Made by a program: the position numbers and the translations under genes
Origin: Candidatus Altarchaeota archaeon
Lineage (GTDB): Archaea; SpSt-1190
DNA: 21,138 nucleotides
NCBI GenBank assembly: GCA_018221025.1
Contig: JAAOXX010000049.1
Coordinates: 1-21,138, forward strand
Reading direction: 5' to 3'
Shown here: positions 1 through 7,478 of the stretch, piece after piece
Position numbering within the stretch: position 1 is the first letter of the stretch
Layout: each line of letters starts with the position of its first letter
The notes under the pieces: generated by a model
Told to the model about the DNA's origin: nothing
Database searches by the model: none
What the model saw: only the letters and a program-made list of their open reading frames with translations

Positions 1-746
1 AATGCAATTGAAACCGTTGAATCTACAAGACTGCTTCCAAACAAGTCCCCAATTGCAATTTCAGATTCTCCTTTCCTTATTGCCGAAACTGCAACGACTA
101 ATTCAGGTAGAGATGTTCCGATTCCCATGACTATAAGACTCACAAGATATTCTGGTAACATGAGTTCAGTTGATAATGATATCAGGGCGTCAATTGTAAT
201 ATACGCTCCAATCGAAACTACTACACATCCAATTATTAGGTATAGTAAGTCTTTCTTGATACTCGTAGTTTCAATCTCTATTCCGACCCCATCAAGATGT
301 GAAGTAACTTTAATTAACCAAATCGAAAATCCCCAAAACAAAAGCATCAATATGGAGTCAATTCTTGAAACTGAGCCATCCATTGACAAAACTGAGAATA
401 AAAATAATGATAAAATTATCAAAGACCCAGATGAAATAATTTCTTTCTTATCAATTTTGAATGACTTACCAATGATTCCAAGAATACCCATAATCAGAGT
501 AATCTGAGCAATGGCAGAACCAAGGGAATCTCCTACATTAATGTCCCCGTGACCAAGATATGAAGCCATTAAAGCATTAGTTATCTCCGGCAAATCAGTC
601 CCAATTGAAACCAACGTCAATCCAACTAGAAATGGATGAACCCTAAGTGCAGTGGCAATCCGTTTTCCATGTGTTACAACTTTGCTGCTGGAAAAGGTCA
701 TGGTGATTATACCAAATACAATTGAAACCAACCACCAAACTATCAC
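1..746 (-). CDS. Sodium/calcium exchanger family protein (CaCA), 3'-truncated by window edge
   Basis: This is an integral membrane cation antiporter, expected to exchange Ca2+ for Na+ or H+. Reading the minus strand gives an uninterrupted frame with both diagnostic alpha repeats: a first one with GTDLPE (about residue 48, with VSIG before it and GDSLGSAIAQ after) and a second with GTSLPE (about residue 210, followed by GDLFGSSLVDS). Hydrophobic helices lie between them. The GTDLPE variant replaces the usual GTSLPE of repeat 1. The C-terminal end lies beyond position 1. The start is uncertain. GTG at 746 is the first plausible start in this frame. However, an ATG at 790-788 directly follows the TAG of the upstream gene, exactly as at the previous junction, and runs in a frame that stops after 15 codons. 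One extra A in the A-run just after that ATG would join it to the exchanger frame. It is the third gene of the DUF211-VIT1-exchanger operon. Confidence 0.85.
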   Translation of the reverse strand, partial: MIVWWLVSIVFGIITMTFSSSKVVTHGKRIATALRVHPFLVGLTLVSIGTDLPEITNALMASYLGHGDINVGDSLGSAIAQITLIMGILGIIGKSFKIDKKEIISSGSLIILSLFLFSVLSMDGSVSRIDSILMLLFWGFSIWLIKVTSHLDGVGIEIETTSIKKDLLYLIIGCVVVSIGAYITIDALISLSTELMLPEYLVSLIVMGIGTSLPELVVAVSAIRKGESEIAIGDLFGSSLVDSTVSIA

Positions 747-790
747 AGAATAAGGCGTGGTGTCCAGTAATAAGCATTTTTAAATTTCAT

Positions 791-1345
791 CTAATTTATG
801 AAGTGTTCAAAGACGGAAGACAGTAGTCCCACAATTAAACCACCTATTGCAAAAACCAATGCGCTTTTCCATGGACTCTCGTCCATTAATCTTCCGAGAT
901 ACACTCCGAGAGAAATTAGTAGTAAAAACGAAAGACCCAATGATGAGATGATTGCTAAATTATATGAAATGAATCCCCACAAATTTAGGAAGAATGGTAT
1001 GATTGGAATAATTGCTCCAAAAAATGGTGACACTGCATCAATAATTGCAAGCCTCATAATTTTTTCTTGACCCCGTTTTTCTAAAATCGTTCCATTAAGT
1101 GGACGCAACAATAATTTTTCTAATTCTCTGAGCTCTAGTTTTTGTTCGGCCTTTTCAGACATATACGCTCCAAAAAATCCACTCATCATTATTGCAATAC
1201 TTGCACCGATTCCGGCCCGTAATACTCCAAGTGAATTTCCAATTGATACTGCTCCGCCCACAACCATCCCGAAGGTAGTCATGATTCCATCAAAAAAGTT
1301 CATAACAAAATATCTTCTTGCAATGGGGTCGTTTAGCACATACAT
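791..1345 (-). CDS. VIT1/CCC1-family membrane transporter (DUF125-like)
   Basis: A 184-aa membrane protein of the VIT1/CCC1 type. In that family, characterised members move Fe2+ or Mn2+ into vacuoles; the archaeal short forms have no assigned substrate. The N-terminus shows the family signature (ARRYFVMNFFDGIMTTFGMV, with D19 and G20 in the first helix). It is followed by a small-residue-rich helix ending in FFGAYMSEKAEQ, a charged cytoplasmic loop (about 67-95, ELRELEKLLLRPL), and three further hydrophobic segments to the C-terminus, so about five helices in all. Its ATG (1345-1343) directly abuts the TAG stop of the upstream DUF211 gene, so the two are almost certainly co-transcribed and translationally coupled. 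The downstream exchanger suggests a divalent-cation homeostasis operon. Substrate is inferred only from the family. Confidence 0.85.
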   Translation of the reverse strand: MYVLNDPIARRYFVMNFFDGIMTTFGMVVGGAVSIGNSLGVLRAGIGASIAIMMSGFFGAYMSEKAEQKLELRELEKLLLRPLNGTILEKRGQEKIMRLAIIDAVSPFFGAIIPIIPFFLNLWGFISYNLAIISSLGLSFLLLISLGVYLGRLMDESPWKSALVFAIGGLIVGLLSSVFEHFIN

Positions 1346-1636
1346 CTACTCAAGGGTTACTGCATGCCCAATCATCTCTGCCCCAGATGCTACTTCATCA
1401 ATGCTATGAATTGCACCACCAAGCGATTCAATGGCTTCAAAAGTCTTGTCTACATCAATTTCCTTCCCCTGAATTGTAATTCTAACATTCTCAACCCTCT
1501 TATCGACTTCGATTAAACTGACATTGACCCCCTCATTGCCCTCAACACTCGATAACTTTGTAGCATACTCTACTATGCTTGGTTCTTGGGGCTTAACAAC
1601 ATCGAGCACCAATTTTCTAACTTGCACTTTTTCCAC
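1346..1636 (-). CDS. DUF211 domain protein
   Basis: A 96-aa archaeal DUF211 protein. The match covers the full length: N-terminal RKLVLDVVKPQEPSIVEYA, the central NVSLIEVDKRVENVRITIQG, and a C-terminal ESLGGAIHSIDEVASG. The family has a small ferredoxin-like alpha/beta fold and is thought to oligomerise; its function is unknown, though metal binding has been suggested for a structurally studied member. It starts with GTG (1636-1634). A TATA-like AATAAATA sits at about 1658-1665, roughly 25 bp upstream, so the message may be leaderless. It leads an operon with a VIT1-type transporter and a Na/Ca exchanger. That context suggests a cytosolic regulator or sensor for the two cation transporters (inference). 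Confidence 0.9.
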   Translation of the reverse strand: MEKVQVRKLVLDVVKPQEPSIVEYATKLSSVEGNEGVNVSLIEVDKRVENVRITIQGKEIDVDKTFEAIESLGGAIHSIDEVASGAEMIGHAVTLE

Positions 1637-1650
1637 AATAAGACTCTGTG

Positions 1651-1666
1651 TTTATTCTATTTATTC
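1651..1666 (-). promoter_or_regulatory. TATA-like box of the DUF211 operon
   Basis: The minus strand reads GAATAAATAGAATAAA here, centred about 25 bp upstream of the GTG start at 1636. This fits an archaeal TATA element driving a leaderless operon message. It is a position and composition call only. Confidence 0.45.
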
Positions 1667-1741
1667 CCTTCTATGCCAAAGACTCAAAAAATAAAAAGCA
1701 AGAGAACAGAAGCTTTATGTGATGACTCACAGTTACTCTGA

Positions 1742-1827
1742 CGAACTTTGAAAAAGTTCGATCAAATGTGCTGCCTTCGGCAGCACTTGCCCATTTGGGT
1801 TTTGATCAAACTTTTTTCAAAAGTTTG
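1742..1827. repeat. Triple-hairpin intergenic repeat element
   Basis: Three perfect short hairpins with trinucleotide loops follow one another: CGAACTTT-GAA-AAAGTTCG (1742-1760), GTGCTGCC-TTC-GGCAGCAC (1768-1786) and CAAACTTTT-TTC-AAAAGTTTG (1807-1827). A perfect palindrome TTTGATCAAA (1801-1810) partly overlaps the third. The first and third arms are also near-complementary to each other, together with flanking ATCAAA/TTTGAT, so the whole 86 nt can fold into one long imperfect hairpin with the middle stem at its tip. No coding frame is convincing. It lies between the 5' end of the DUF211 operon and the 3' end of the nucleotidyltransferase gene. It resembles REP-type palindromic units, and 19165-19202 has a related terminal stem. 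A transcription terminator role for the minus-strand gene is unlikely because it lies beyond that gene's stop without a clear T-tract ending; it cannot be excluded. Confidence 0.75.
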
Positions 1828-1839
1828 GGTGATGACAAC

Positions 1840-2592
1840 TTAAGAGCTGACTTGTCCCAAGTCAATCCAATTACCACTAAAAATGTACCCACCTAGTTGA
1901 TTAATCGAAGCGAGCTTTGGTAAAATGTTTTTTTCAAGACTTGGTTTTCCCTGAGAAATCAATTCAATTACTTCTGGCTCAATTACGAATGAACCCGAAG
2001 ATACAAGATAACTCTCAGTCTTTACTGGTTTTTCCTTAAACCCAGTTATTTTGGTTCCCTTTATTTCAGGAATCCCAAATTTCTGTGGTTCTTTCCAAGT
2101 CGTTAATGCGACCGTTGCCATTACTTCTTGTTTGGTATGAAACTGGTAGAGGTCAGTATAATCAATTGAAGAAATTGTATCCCCATAAACTAGGAAGAAT
2201 TTTTCACGAAGTAAGTGTTGGGCAGCTTTTAGTGCTCCAGCCGTTCCAGCTTCATCATCATCAACAAATAAGAACCGTTCTTTTCTATTTTTTACATACG
2301 CTTTAATTTTACTAAGTTCTTTTCCAACAAATATAATCCTATTCACTCCGGCAAGGCCAAGATTCTCTAGATGGCGCTCAATGACTAGTTTTCCCTTAAA
2401 ATCTTCAAGTAGTACACCTTCCCTTCCAGAACCCGTCAGTATTACTGCAGTTTTTGGTGTCATGGATAAGAACGCCCTTTCGAGTAGCTTTTCGAAGACA
2501 ACTGACCGATTCTCCGCCAGGTGTCCAACGAGGCGGTCTGCCTTAGTCAAGATTCCTTCATTAAGCGTTAGACTTATTCGCCTCTTTACCAC
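1840..2592 (-). CDS. Ribbon-helix-helix domain fused to a sugar nucleotidyltransferase-like domain
   Basis: A 250-aa protein with two modules. Residues 1-42 look like a ribbon-helix-helix DNA-binding domain: a short strand (KRRISLTL), then two helices ending in VFEKLLERAF. Residues 47-250 resemble a NTP:sugar-phosphate nucleotidyltransferase (RmlA/GalU-like Rossmann fold). Motifs are AVILTGSGREG (49-59), GTAGALK (116-122), YGDTI with the likely metal-binding D138, KFGIPEI (171-177), FKEKP (185-189) and WIDLG (242-246). The usual GTRLRPLT...PKPL signature is degenerate: only GSG remains and the segment is shortened, so activity may be altered. The chosen GTG (2592) puts the RHH strand right at the N-terminus; TTG at 2601 is the alternative. 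The gene follows cmk by about 20 bp in the AglB-cmk operon, so a sugar-nucleotide role in glycosylation, or a sugar-nucleotide-sensing regulator, is plausible inference. Confidence 0.8.
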   Translation of the reverse strand: MVKRRISLTLNEGILTKADRLVGHLAENRSVVFEKLLERAFLSMTPKTAVILTGSGREGVLLEDFKGKLVIERHLENLGLAGVNRIIFVGKELSKIKAYVKNRKERFLFVDDDEAGTAGALKAAQHLLREKFFLVYGDTISSIDYTDLYQFHTKQEVMATVALTTWKEPQKFGIPEIKGTKITGFKEKPVKTESYLVSSGSFVIEPEVIELISQGKPSLEKNILPKLASINQLGGYIFSGNWIDLGQVSS

Positions 2593-2613
2593 AGAAAACA
2601 AAGGAGTATTACT

Positions 2614-3138
2614 TTATATTTTCAGCGCAATTCTAACTATCTTCTCTAGAATGCTTAGAACTTCAGCTTTGTTCAGTTTTTCCGTGTTTAAAACTAGGTC
2701 ATAAATACCCAATTCATTCACATCAATATCATAAACTCTCAAGTAATTTTCTCGGTCTTGGTTGTCTCTTTCCTCTACACGTTTTTTGGCCTCTTTGAAT
2801 TCAAGGTCCTTTCTACCTGCAACCCGTTTGGCCCTTATATCAAGTGGTGCCGTAAGAAAAATTCTAAAATTTGCAGCTGAAGCCATATGACCTGATAGAC
2901 GGGATTCAATTACTACATTCCCTTGCTTTGAGCGTGTGTCAATAAACTTATCCGCTTCATTGTGTAATTCATTAGGTGCAGTCTTCATGAATTCCTTTAC
3001 ATCCATTCCTGCTTCCTCTGCCTTCATTCTAAAAAAATCTCCAACAGAATAATACGAGATTCCCAACTTTTCAGAAAGTGACTTGCCCGCAGTTGATTTT
3101 CCTGACCCGGCCGGACCACTAATAGTTATGACGACCAT
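2614..3138 (-). CDS. cmk: Cytidylate kinase, archaeal type
   Basis: A 174-aa archaeal CMP kinase, phosphorylating (d)CMP with ATP for CTP and dCTP pools; cytosolic. The Walker A loop GPAGSGKST is at residues 8-16. It is followed by SEKLGISYYSVGDFFR, the typical short-form nucleotide-binding helix of the archaeal family. VVIESRLSGH (about 75-84) matches the monophosphate-binding segment, and KRVEERDNQDRENYLRVYDID carries the lid arginines. The length is typical for the archaeal family and shorter than bacterial Cmk. The ATG directly abuts the TAA of aglB (TAA-ATG), so it is translationally coupled. An archaeal cmk next to secretion or ribosomal genes is common; here its partner is aglB. Confidence 0.95.
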   Translation of the reverse strand: MVVITISGPAGSGKSTAGKSLSEKLGISYYSVGDFFRMKAEEAGMDVKEFMKTAPNELHNEADKFIDTRSKQGNVVIESRLSGHMASAANFRIFLTAPLDIRAKRVAGRKDLEFKEAKKRVEERDNQDRENYLRVYDIDVNELGIYDLVLNTEKLNKAEVLSILEKIVRIALKI

Positions 3139-5403
3139 TTAACCACTCAACCCCTCAAAATTTGGACCATAAACGAAGGTCTTAGTCTCTCCATTATTCA
3201 ATACCATTTCGAAATCAGTATTATACCCATCAAAGAACCATAGTCTGGCAAAAGTAGAATGCATGGTTTGTTTGTCTCCAAGCATAATCATTTGTTTTGG
3301 ATACACAATTACCGATTGGTTAATTCTTTCGAGATTTCCAAAGTTTCCAGATGGACAATATCCAATTGGGTCACATGCGAGTGAACCTTGATTTGAAAGA
3401 TATGAGAATTCATCAATAACACCCATCCATTGAATTGCCCCTCCCACAATTTTACCTATAATGTAAACTGGTTGTCCATCAGTGCTCAATTCACCAATTG
3501 CAACTGGTCCAAAATCATCAGAGACTCCACTGTATATATCAATCATTCCGAATTCGGTTGGGTAAACTTGTTGGTACCTTACTTGATTGATTACATTACT
3601 AATCCCGCCAAGAGTTGAATAAGCCCAGTACTTTGCAACCATTGCCGAATCAATTGTGAAATACGTTAGATTCCAATCATCTGCCCAAGCAGTTGCGTTT
3701 TCATAATCATCTGTCGCAAAAAAGTGACCTGTATTCCAATTAAGTTCATATCCTGGACCAACATTCCCGCCATCACCAAGGCTAGTTGAATTTCCAATAG
3801 TTTGAATCCAGTATCCATAGTCCCACCATGTTGTGACTGGCTCACCTTCAGGAACATTAAATTCCATCCACTTTGCATTTTCAAACCAAGTTGTAGTCAA
3901 ACTTGCCCCGCCTAAACTGTTCATGTATCCAAGTGTTACTGGATAAATCTGATACATGGAATATATGACTATTAAGTATCCAGCTATTTTTACCACTGAA
4001 TCTACGTTTTCCAATAGCAGTGACATAACATACGCTGCACCGATTACAACTCCTACTGATGTAAAAGTAAATAACCTAACTGCGGAAAATGCAGAATACA
4101 TTGAAAATGCAACAATTGAATTCACAAAAACTTCTTTCCAATTCCTCGAATCGAGAAGACCTGGAATTCCAAGTAAGAATAGGAGTACGGGTGTCTCATA
4201 TGGGAAATCCATTAGGAGTTTTCCTGAAGCAATCAATAATGCCGCGGCATAGACATAATCTTGTGAAATGGCGTCTTTTTTCCGAATAAGACCATATGCC
4301 TTCCTAATTATTGGAATCAAAAGAACGCTCAACGATATTAGGAAAAATAGGCCAAATTGTGAATAATATTGATTATTATTGAGATTCCAAGTCCATGGTG
4401 CTGGTCGCTGGTTTTCTGCAACAGTTTGATAGTGACTTATTGTACCAACTGGTTGAAGCGGGCTCTGATACAACCGCGTTACCCAACTTATGATAAAAGC
4501 AGCGTTTCCAAATGTGAATAATGAAACGATGAGTACGAATCCAAGCCCAATTCCAGAAGCAATCAGAATACGTTTCTTTCCATACTTTTCCAATGATGAT
4601 ATTTTGTATATCCAGTACAGCAAGAACCCAAATGCGGCAACCCCCAATATGGCAAGAGATACTGGGTCTTGGTAAAATGTTGAATATCTTGGAACAAAGA
4701 AATGCATGAACAAGTATGATACGAATGCTACACTCAATAACATGACTTTCTTAGTTTCTTCCATCATTGCAAGTATTACGAGAAGCGGTACGAGTGATAA
4801 TGCAAATAAGACCTTTCCACCCCAAACTGCAGAAATCATTCCCATTGAGATTCCTGAAAAAATCGCCGGCATGACCTTCCTTTCCTTTAGTGCCGTTGCT
4901 GCAAAATACCATCCTAAGACTCCGAGGAAGAATCCTAGCGGCTCCTTGTCTGCGAATCCCTGACTCGTTCTAAACATATAAGCCGGCAAGACTGCCATTA
5001 TCATTGCTGAGAGTCCCGCCATTCCAAAACGCCTGCCAAGAAATGCCATTGCAATAACACTCAGAATTCCAAGTACGGCAGGATAGAACTTCACTGCGGA
5101 TTTAAGGTTTCCCGCAATCCTTCCAAGATAAACGAGAGTATGTGGCAGTGCTGGAGCAAGTTCACTCGAATCCCAACCATAAGGATAGTATCTCAGTGCG
5201 TCAGCACCTTCCCATGCGCCAGTAGTCCAAATTCCTTCTGAAATTCTCCAGAATATGTACGGATCAAATGCCTTGATATAAGGCTCAGAGAGCCCAAAAA
5301 ATCGAGTATAAATCATGATTACCATTGCAAGGCCCACTAAGAGTCCAGAATTCCACCACTTGGATTTAGACAATCTTTTTAGTTGGTCTTGCAAAGCCGT
5401 CAT
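3139..5403 (-). CDS. aglB: Oligosaccharyltransferase AglB/STT3
   Basis: The catalytic subunit of archaeal N-glycosylation: it moves a dolichol-linked glycan to Asn in N-X-S/T sequons on the outer membrane face. With ATG at 5403 it has 754 aa, a first helix at about 17-37 and about a dozen more to about residue 485, then a soluble C-terminal domain. Catalytic motifs are visible: FDPY (46-49, first acidic motif), ADKE (151-154, second acidic motif D152/E154), TVAE (327-330, external loop 5), WWDYGYW (526-532, sequon recognition) and DSAMVAKYWA (585-594, DK/MI-type motif). The frame stays open to an ATG at 5541 (800 aa), but that would overlap topA by 65 bp. A TATA-like TTTAAA at 5425-5430 is placed about 25 bp from 5403, which I take as the leaderless start. 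ATG 5490 is a further alternative. It leads an operon with cmk and the RHH-nucleotidyltransferase. Confidence 0.93.
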   Translation of the reverse strand: MTALQDQLKRLSKSKWWNSGLLVGLAMVIMIYTRFFGLSEPYIKAFDPYIFWRISEGIWTTGAWEGADALRYYPYGWDSSELAPALPHTLVYLGRIAGNLKSAVKFYPAVLGILSVIAMAFLGRRFGMAGLSAMIMAVLPAYMFRTSQGFADKEPLGFFLGVLGWYFAATALKERKVMPAIFSGISMGMISAVWGGKVLFALSLVPLLVILAMMEETKKVMLLSVAFVSYLFMHFFVPRYSTFYQDPVSLAILGVAAFGFLLYWIYKISSLEKYGKKRILIASGIGLGFVLIVSLFTFGNAAFIISWVTRLYQSPLQPVGTISHYQTVAENQRPAPWTWNLNNNQYYSQFGLFFLISLSVLLIPIIRKAYGLIRKKDAISQDYVYAAALLIASGKLLMDFPYETPVLLFLLGIPGLLDSRNWKEVFVNSIVAFSMYSAFSAVRLFTFTSVGVVIGAAYVMSLLLENVDSVVKIAGYLIVIYSMYQIYPVTLGYMNSLGGASLTTTWFENAKWMEFNVPEGEPVTTWWDYGYWIQTIGNSTSLGDGGNVGPGYELNWNTGHFFATDDYENATAWADDWNLTYFTIDSAMVAKYWAYSTLGGISNVINQVRYQQVYPTEFGMIDIYSGVSDDFGPVAIGELSTDGQPVYIIGKIVGGAIQWMGVIDEFSYLSNQGSLACDPIGYCPSGNFGNLERINQSVIVYPKQMIMLGDKQTMHSTFARLWFFDGYNTDFEMVLNNGETKTFVYGPNFEGLSG

Positions 5404-5424
5404 TCTCCTCAGAACCTCGGGCGA

Positions 5425-5430
5425 TTTAAA
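5425..5430. promoter_or_regulatory. Shared TATA-like box between aglB and topA
   Basis: A palindromic TTTAAA in the divergent gap, reading GATTTAAAAG on the plus strand. It lies about 25 bp before the aglB ATG at 5403 (minus) and about 49 bp before the topA GTG at 5477 (plus). This spacing supports a leaderless aglB message and a topA message with a short leader of around 20 nt. Confidence 0.45.
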
Positions 5431-5476
5431 AGTTTCCGGCTTGAAGGCTTTAATACCAAAAACGGTTTCCTTTTTT

Positions 5477-7474
5477 GTGATATTAATCATTTCAGAGAAA
5501 CCGAAGGCAGCCAAGAAAATCGCTGATGCGATTGGAAACATGAGGACGGTGAAAAGCGGCGATTCTTATTACTATGAGGTTGATGGAGGTTCAATTGTTG
5601 TCGCCCCAGCAGTGGGTCACCTTTACGGACTAGTTCCGGGGAAAGAAGGATGGGACTACCCTATTTTCAATGCAGTATGGAAACCAACCTATCGCAACAA
5701 AGGATTTGAATACGCCAAATCATATGTTCAAAATCTCAAGGAATTAGGAAAGCAGGCGGATGAAATCATAGTCGCGACAGATTATGATATTGAGGGCGCA
5801 GTAATTGGCTACAATATTATCAAACTTGCCGTTGGAAAAACCGATTTAAAGCGAATTAAAAGAATGAAATTTTCAACACTAACTCCCCAAGAACTTCTTC
5901 GTTCATTCAAACAAGCACATCTCCACAATCCCTTCGAAATTGGGATGGCTAATGCGGGACTCCTGCGCCACTACATGGATTGGTTTTGGGGAATAAATTT
6001 GAGCAGAGCATTGACTCAGTCCTACAAGACTACTGGTAGTTTCAAAGTTCTCAGCACAGGGAGGGTTCAAGGTCCAACACTTAAAATCCTAGTTGAACGG
6101 GAAAAAGAAATTCAGAAATTTGATTCCAAGTTTTTCTACAAACTCTTTGCCAATATTGACAAATTCCAAGCTGATGGACCCGAAGTCGAAGACGTAAAAA
6201 AGGCGCTTGAGGTTTTTCTTTCACTTAAGTCCCCTGCAAAAGTTGTGGATGTAATTAAGACTCAAAAAACCATCAAACCACCACCTCCTTTCAATCTTAC
6301 AGATTTGCAGATTGAATCGAACAGAGTACTCAAATATACCCCAAAAAAGACGCTAGAATTGGCTCAAAAGCTCTATGAAGATGGATTAATTAGTTACCCA
6401 CGAACCTCGAGTCAAAAACTTCCAAAAGAATTAGATACTAAACCCATTCTTGAAAAACTTTCAAAAGTTTACCCATTTGCACTCAAACTTATTGGTAAAA
6501 AATATACAGAAGGGGACAAAACTGACCCTGCCCATCCTGCAATATATCCAACTGGTCAGTTGCCGAGGGATAGAGACCCTGCTGAAATGAAAGTTTTCGA
6601 TTTAATTGCAAGACGATTCATGGCGAGTTTCTCAACCATTGCAAAAAGGGAAAGCACAAAAATAATTCTCGATATTTCCGGAACCACCTTTACAATGATT
6701 GGACGAAAAACAATTACTAAGGGTTTCACCGCAATTTATCCGGCAGGTCTCGAAGAAAAAGAAGTTCCACCTGTCAAAAAAGGCGATGGACTTATTGTAA
6801 GGGATTTTGAACTTCGAAGAGAACAAAAACGACCACCAAAAAGATACACTGCGGCAGGTCTACTAAAGACTATGGACAAGCTTAACCTTGGAACCAAGGC
6901 AACACGAGCGAATATAATTCAAACACTTTATGACCGAGGTTATATTGAAGGAAAAAGTATTAGGGTTCTTAGTTTGGGAATCGGAGTGATTGATTCACTT
7001 GAGGTTGCAGCACCCGATATAGTTTCCGTTGAACTCACTCGGAAATTTGAGTCCAAAATGGAAGAAGTTCATGAAGGGAAGCAAGACATGCAAACTGTTC
7101 TAGAAGAATCCAAATCAGAGCTTTTAGACCTTTTACGAAAATTCAAGTTGGCAGAAAAATCAGTTGGGGCATCACTGAAACTAAGTGTTTCAACTACGGG
7201 TTCAACAACGACTACTACGTCTTCAAAACCAAAGGCAATTCCTGGCGGTAAGTATATGGGTGACTGCGCGTGTGGTGCAAAAATATATGCCCTCAAATCA
7301 AGGAATGATAAAAAATATGCCAGATGTTCGGGGTGTGACAAGACATGGGGGCTTCCCCAAAGAGGCACAATGAAAATACTAAAAGACAAGTGCAGTAAAT
7401 GCAAAATCAAATTAGTAGAAATAACTAGAAAAGATGCAAAATTCAAACTCTGCGTTGAACACGGATTCTCATAA
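5477..7474 (+). CDS. topA: DNA topoisomerase I (type IA)
   Basis: Type IA topoisomerase of 665 aa that relaxes negative supercoils through a 5'-phosphotyrosyl intermediate. The N-terminal TOPRIM domain begins with ILIISEKPKAAKKIA (general acid/base Glu at residue 7) and contains TDYDIEG (101-107) with the metal-binding acidic residues. The active-site tyrosine is Y307 in LISYPRTSS. The last ~75 residues hold two zinc ribbons: CACG...CSGC and CSKC...C-VEH. They are joined to the core by a Ser/Thr-rich linker (SVSTTGSTTTTTSS). The frame is open far upstream to 5315, but the TOPRIM strand begins at the GTG 5477, so the longer form is rejected. The gene is divergent from aglB. It ends 4 bp from the convergent 145-aa gene. 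Confidence 0.96.
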   Translation: MILIISEKPKAAKKIADAIGNMRTVKSGDSYYYEVDGGSIVVAPAVGHLYGLVPGKEGWDYPIFNAVWKPTYRNKGFEYAKSYVQNLKELGKQADEIIVATDYDIEGAVIGYNIIKLAVGKTDLKRIKRMKFSTLTPQELLRSFKQAHLHNPFEIGMANAGLLRHYMDWFWGINLSRALTQSYKTTGSFKVLSTGRVQGPTLKILVEREKEIQKFDSKFFYKLFANIDKFQADGPEVEDVKKALEVFLSLKSPAKVVDVIKTQKTIKPPPPFNLTDLQIESNRVLKYTPKKTLELAQKLYEDGLISYPRTSSQKLPKELDTKPILEKLSKVYPFALKLIGKKYTEGDKTDPAHPAIYPTGQLPRDRDPAEMKVFDLIARRFMASFSTIAKRESTKIILDISGTTFTMIGRKTITKGFTAIYPAGLEEKEVPPVKKGDGLIVRDFELRREQKRPPKRYTAAGLLKTMDKLNLGTKATRANIIQTLYDRGYIEGKSIRVLSLGIGVIDSLEVAAPDIVSVELTRKFESKMEEVHEGKQDMQTVLEESKSELLDLLRKFKLAEKSVGASLKLSVSTTGSTTTTTSSKPKAIPGGKYMGDCACGAKIYALKSRNDKKYARCSGCDKTWGLPQRGTMKILKDKCSKCKIKLVEITRKDAKFKLCVEHGFS

Positions 7475-7478
7475 TTGT

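Noticed and set aside
127..507. Plus-strand frame of 126 codons
   Set aside because: It is antisense to the Na/Ca exchanger, whose minus-strand frame carries both GTxLPE repeats.
1756..1766. GTTCGATCAAA resembling a tRNA T-arm
   Set aside because: No acceptor, D-arm or anticodon stem around it; it belongs to the triple-hairpin element. No tRNA was found in the window.
5315..5476. 54-codon N-terminal extension of TopA
   Set aside because: It overlaps the 5' half of the AglB coding region and precedes the standard TOPRIM start at the GTG 5477.
7069..7446. Minus-strand 125-codon frame
   Set aside because: Shadow of the TopA linker and zinc ribbons, which are clearly coding on plus.
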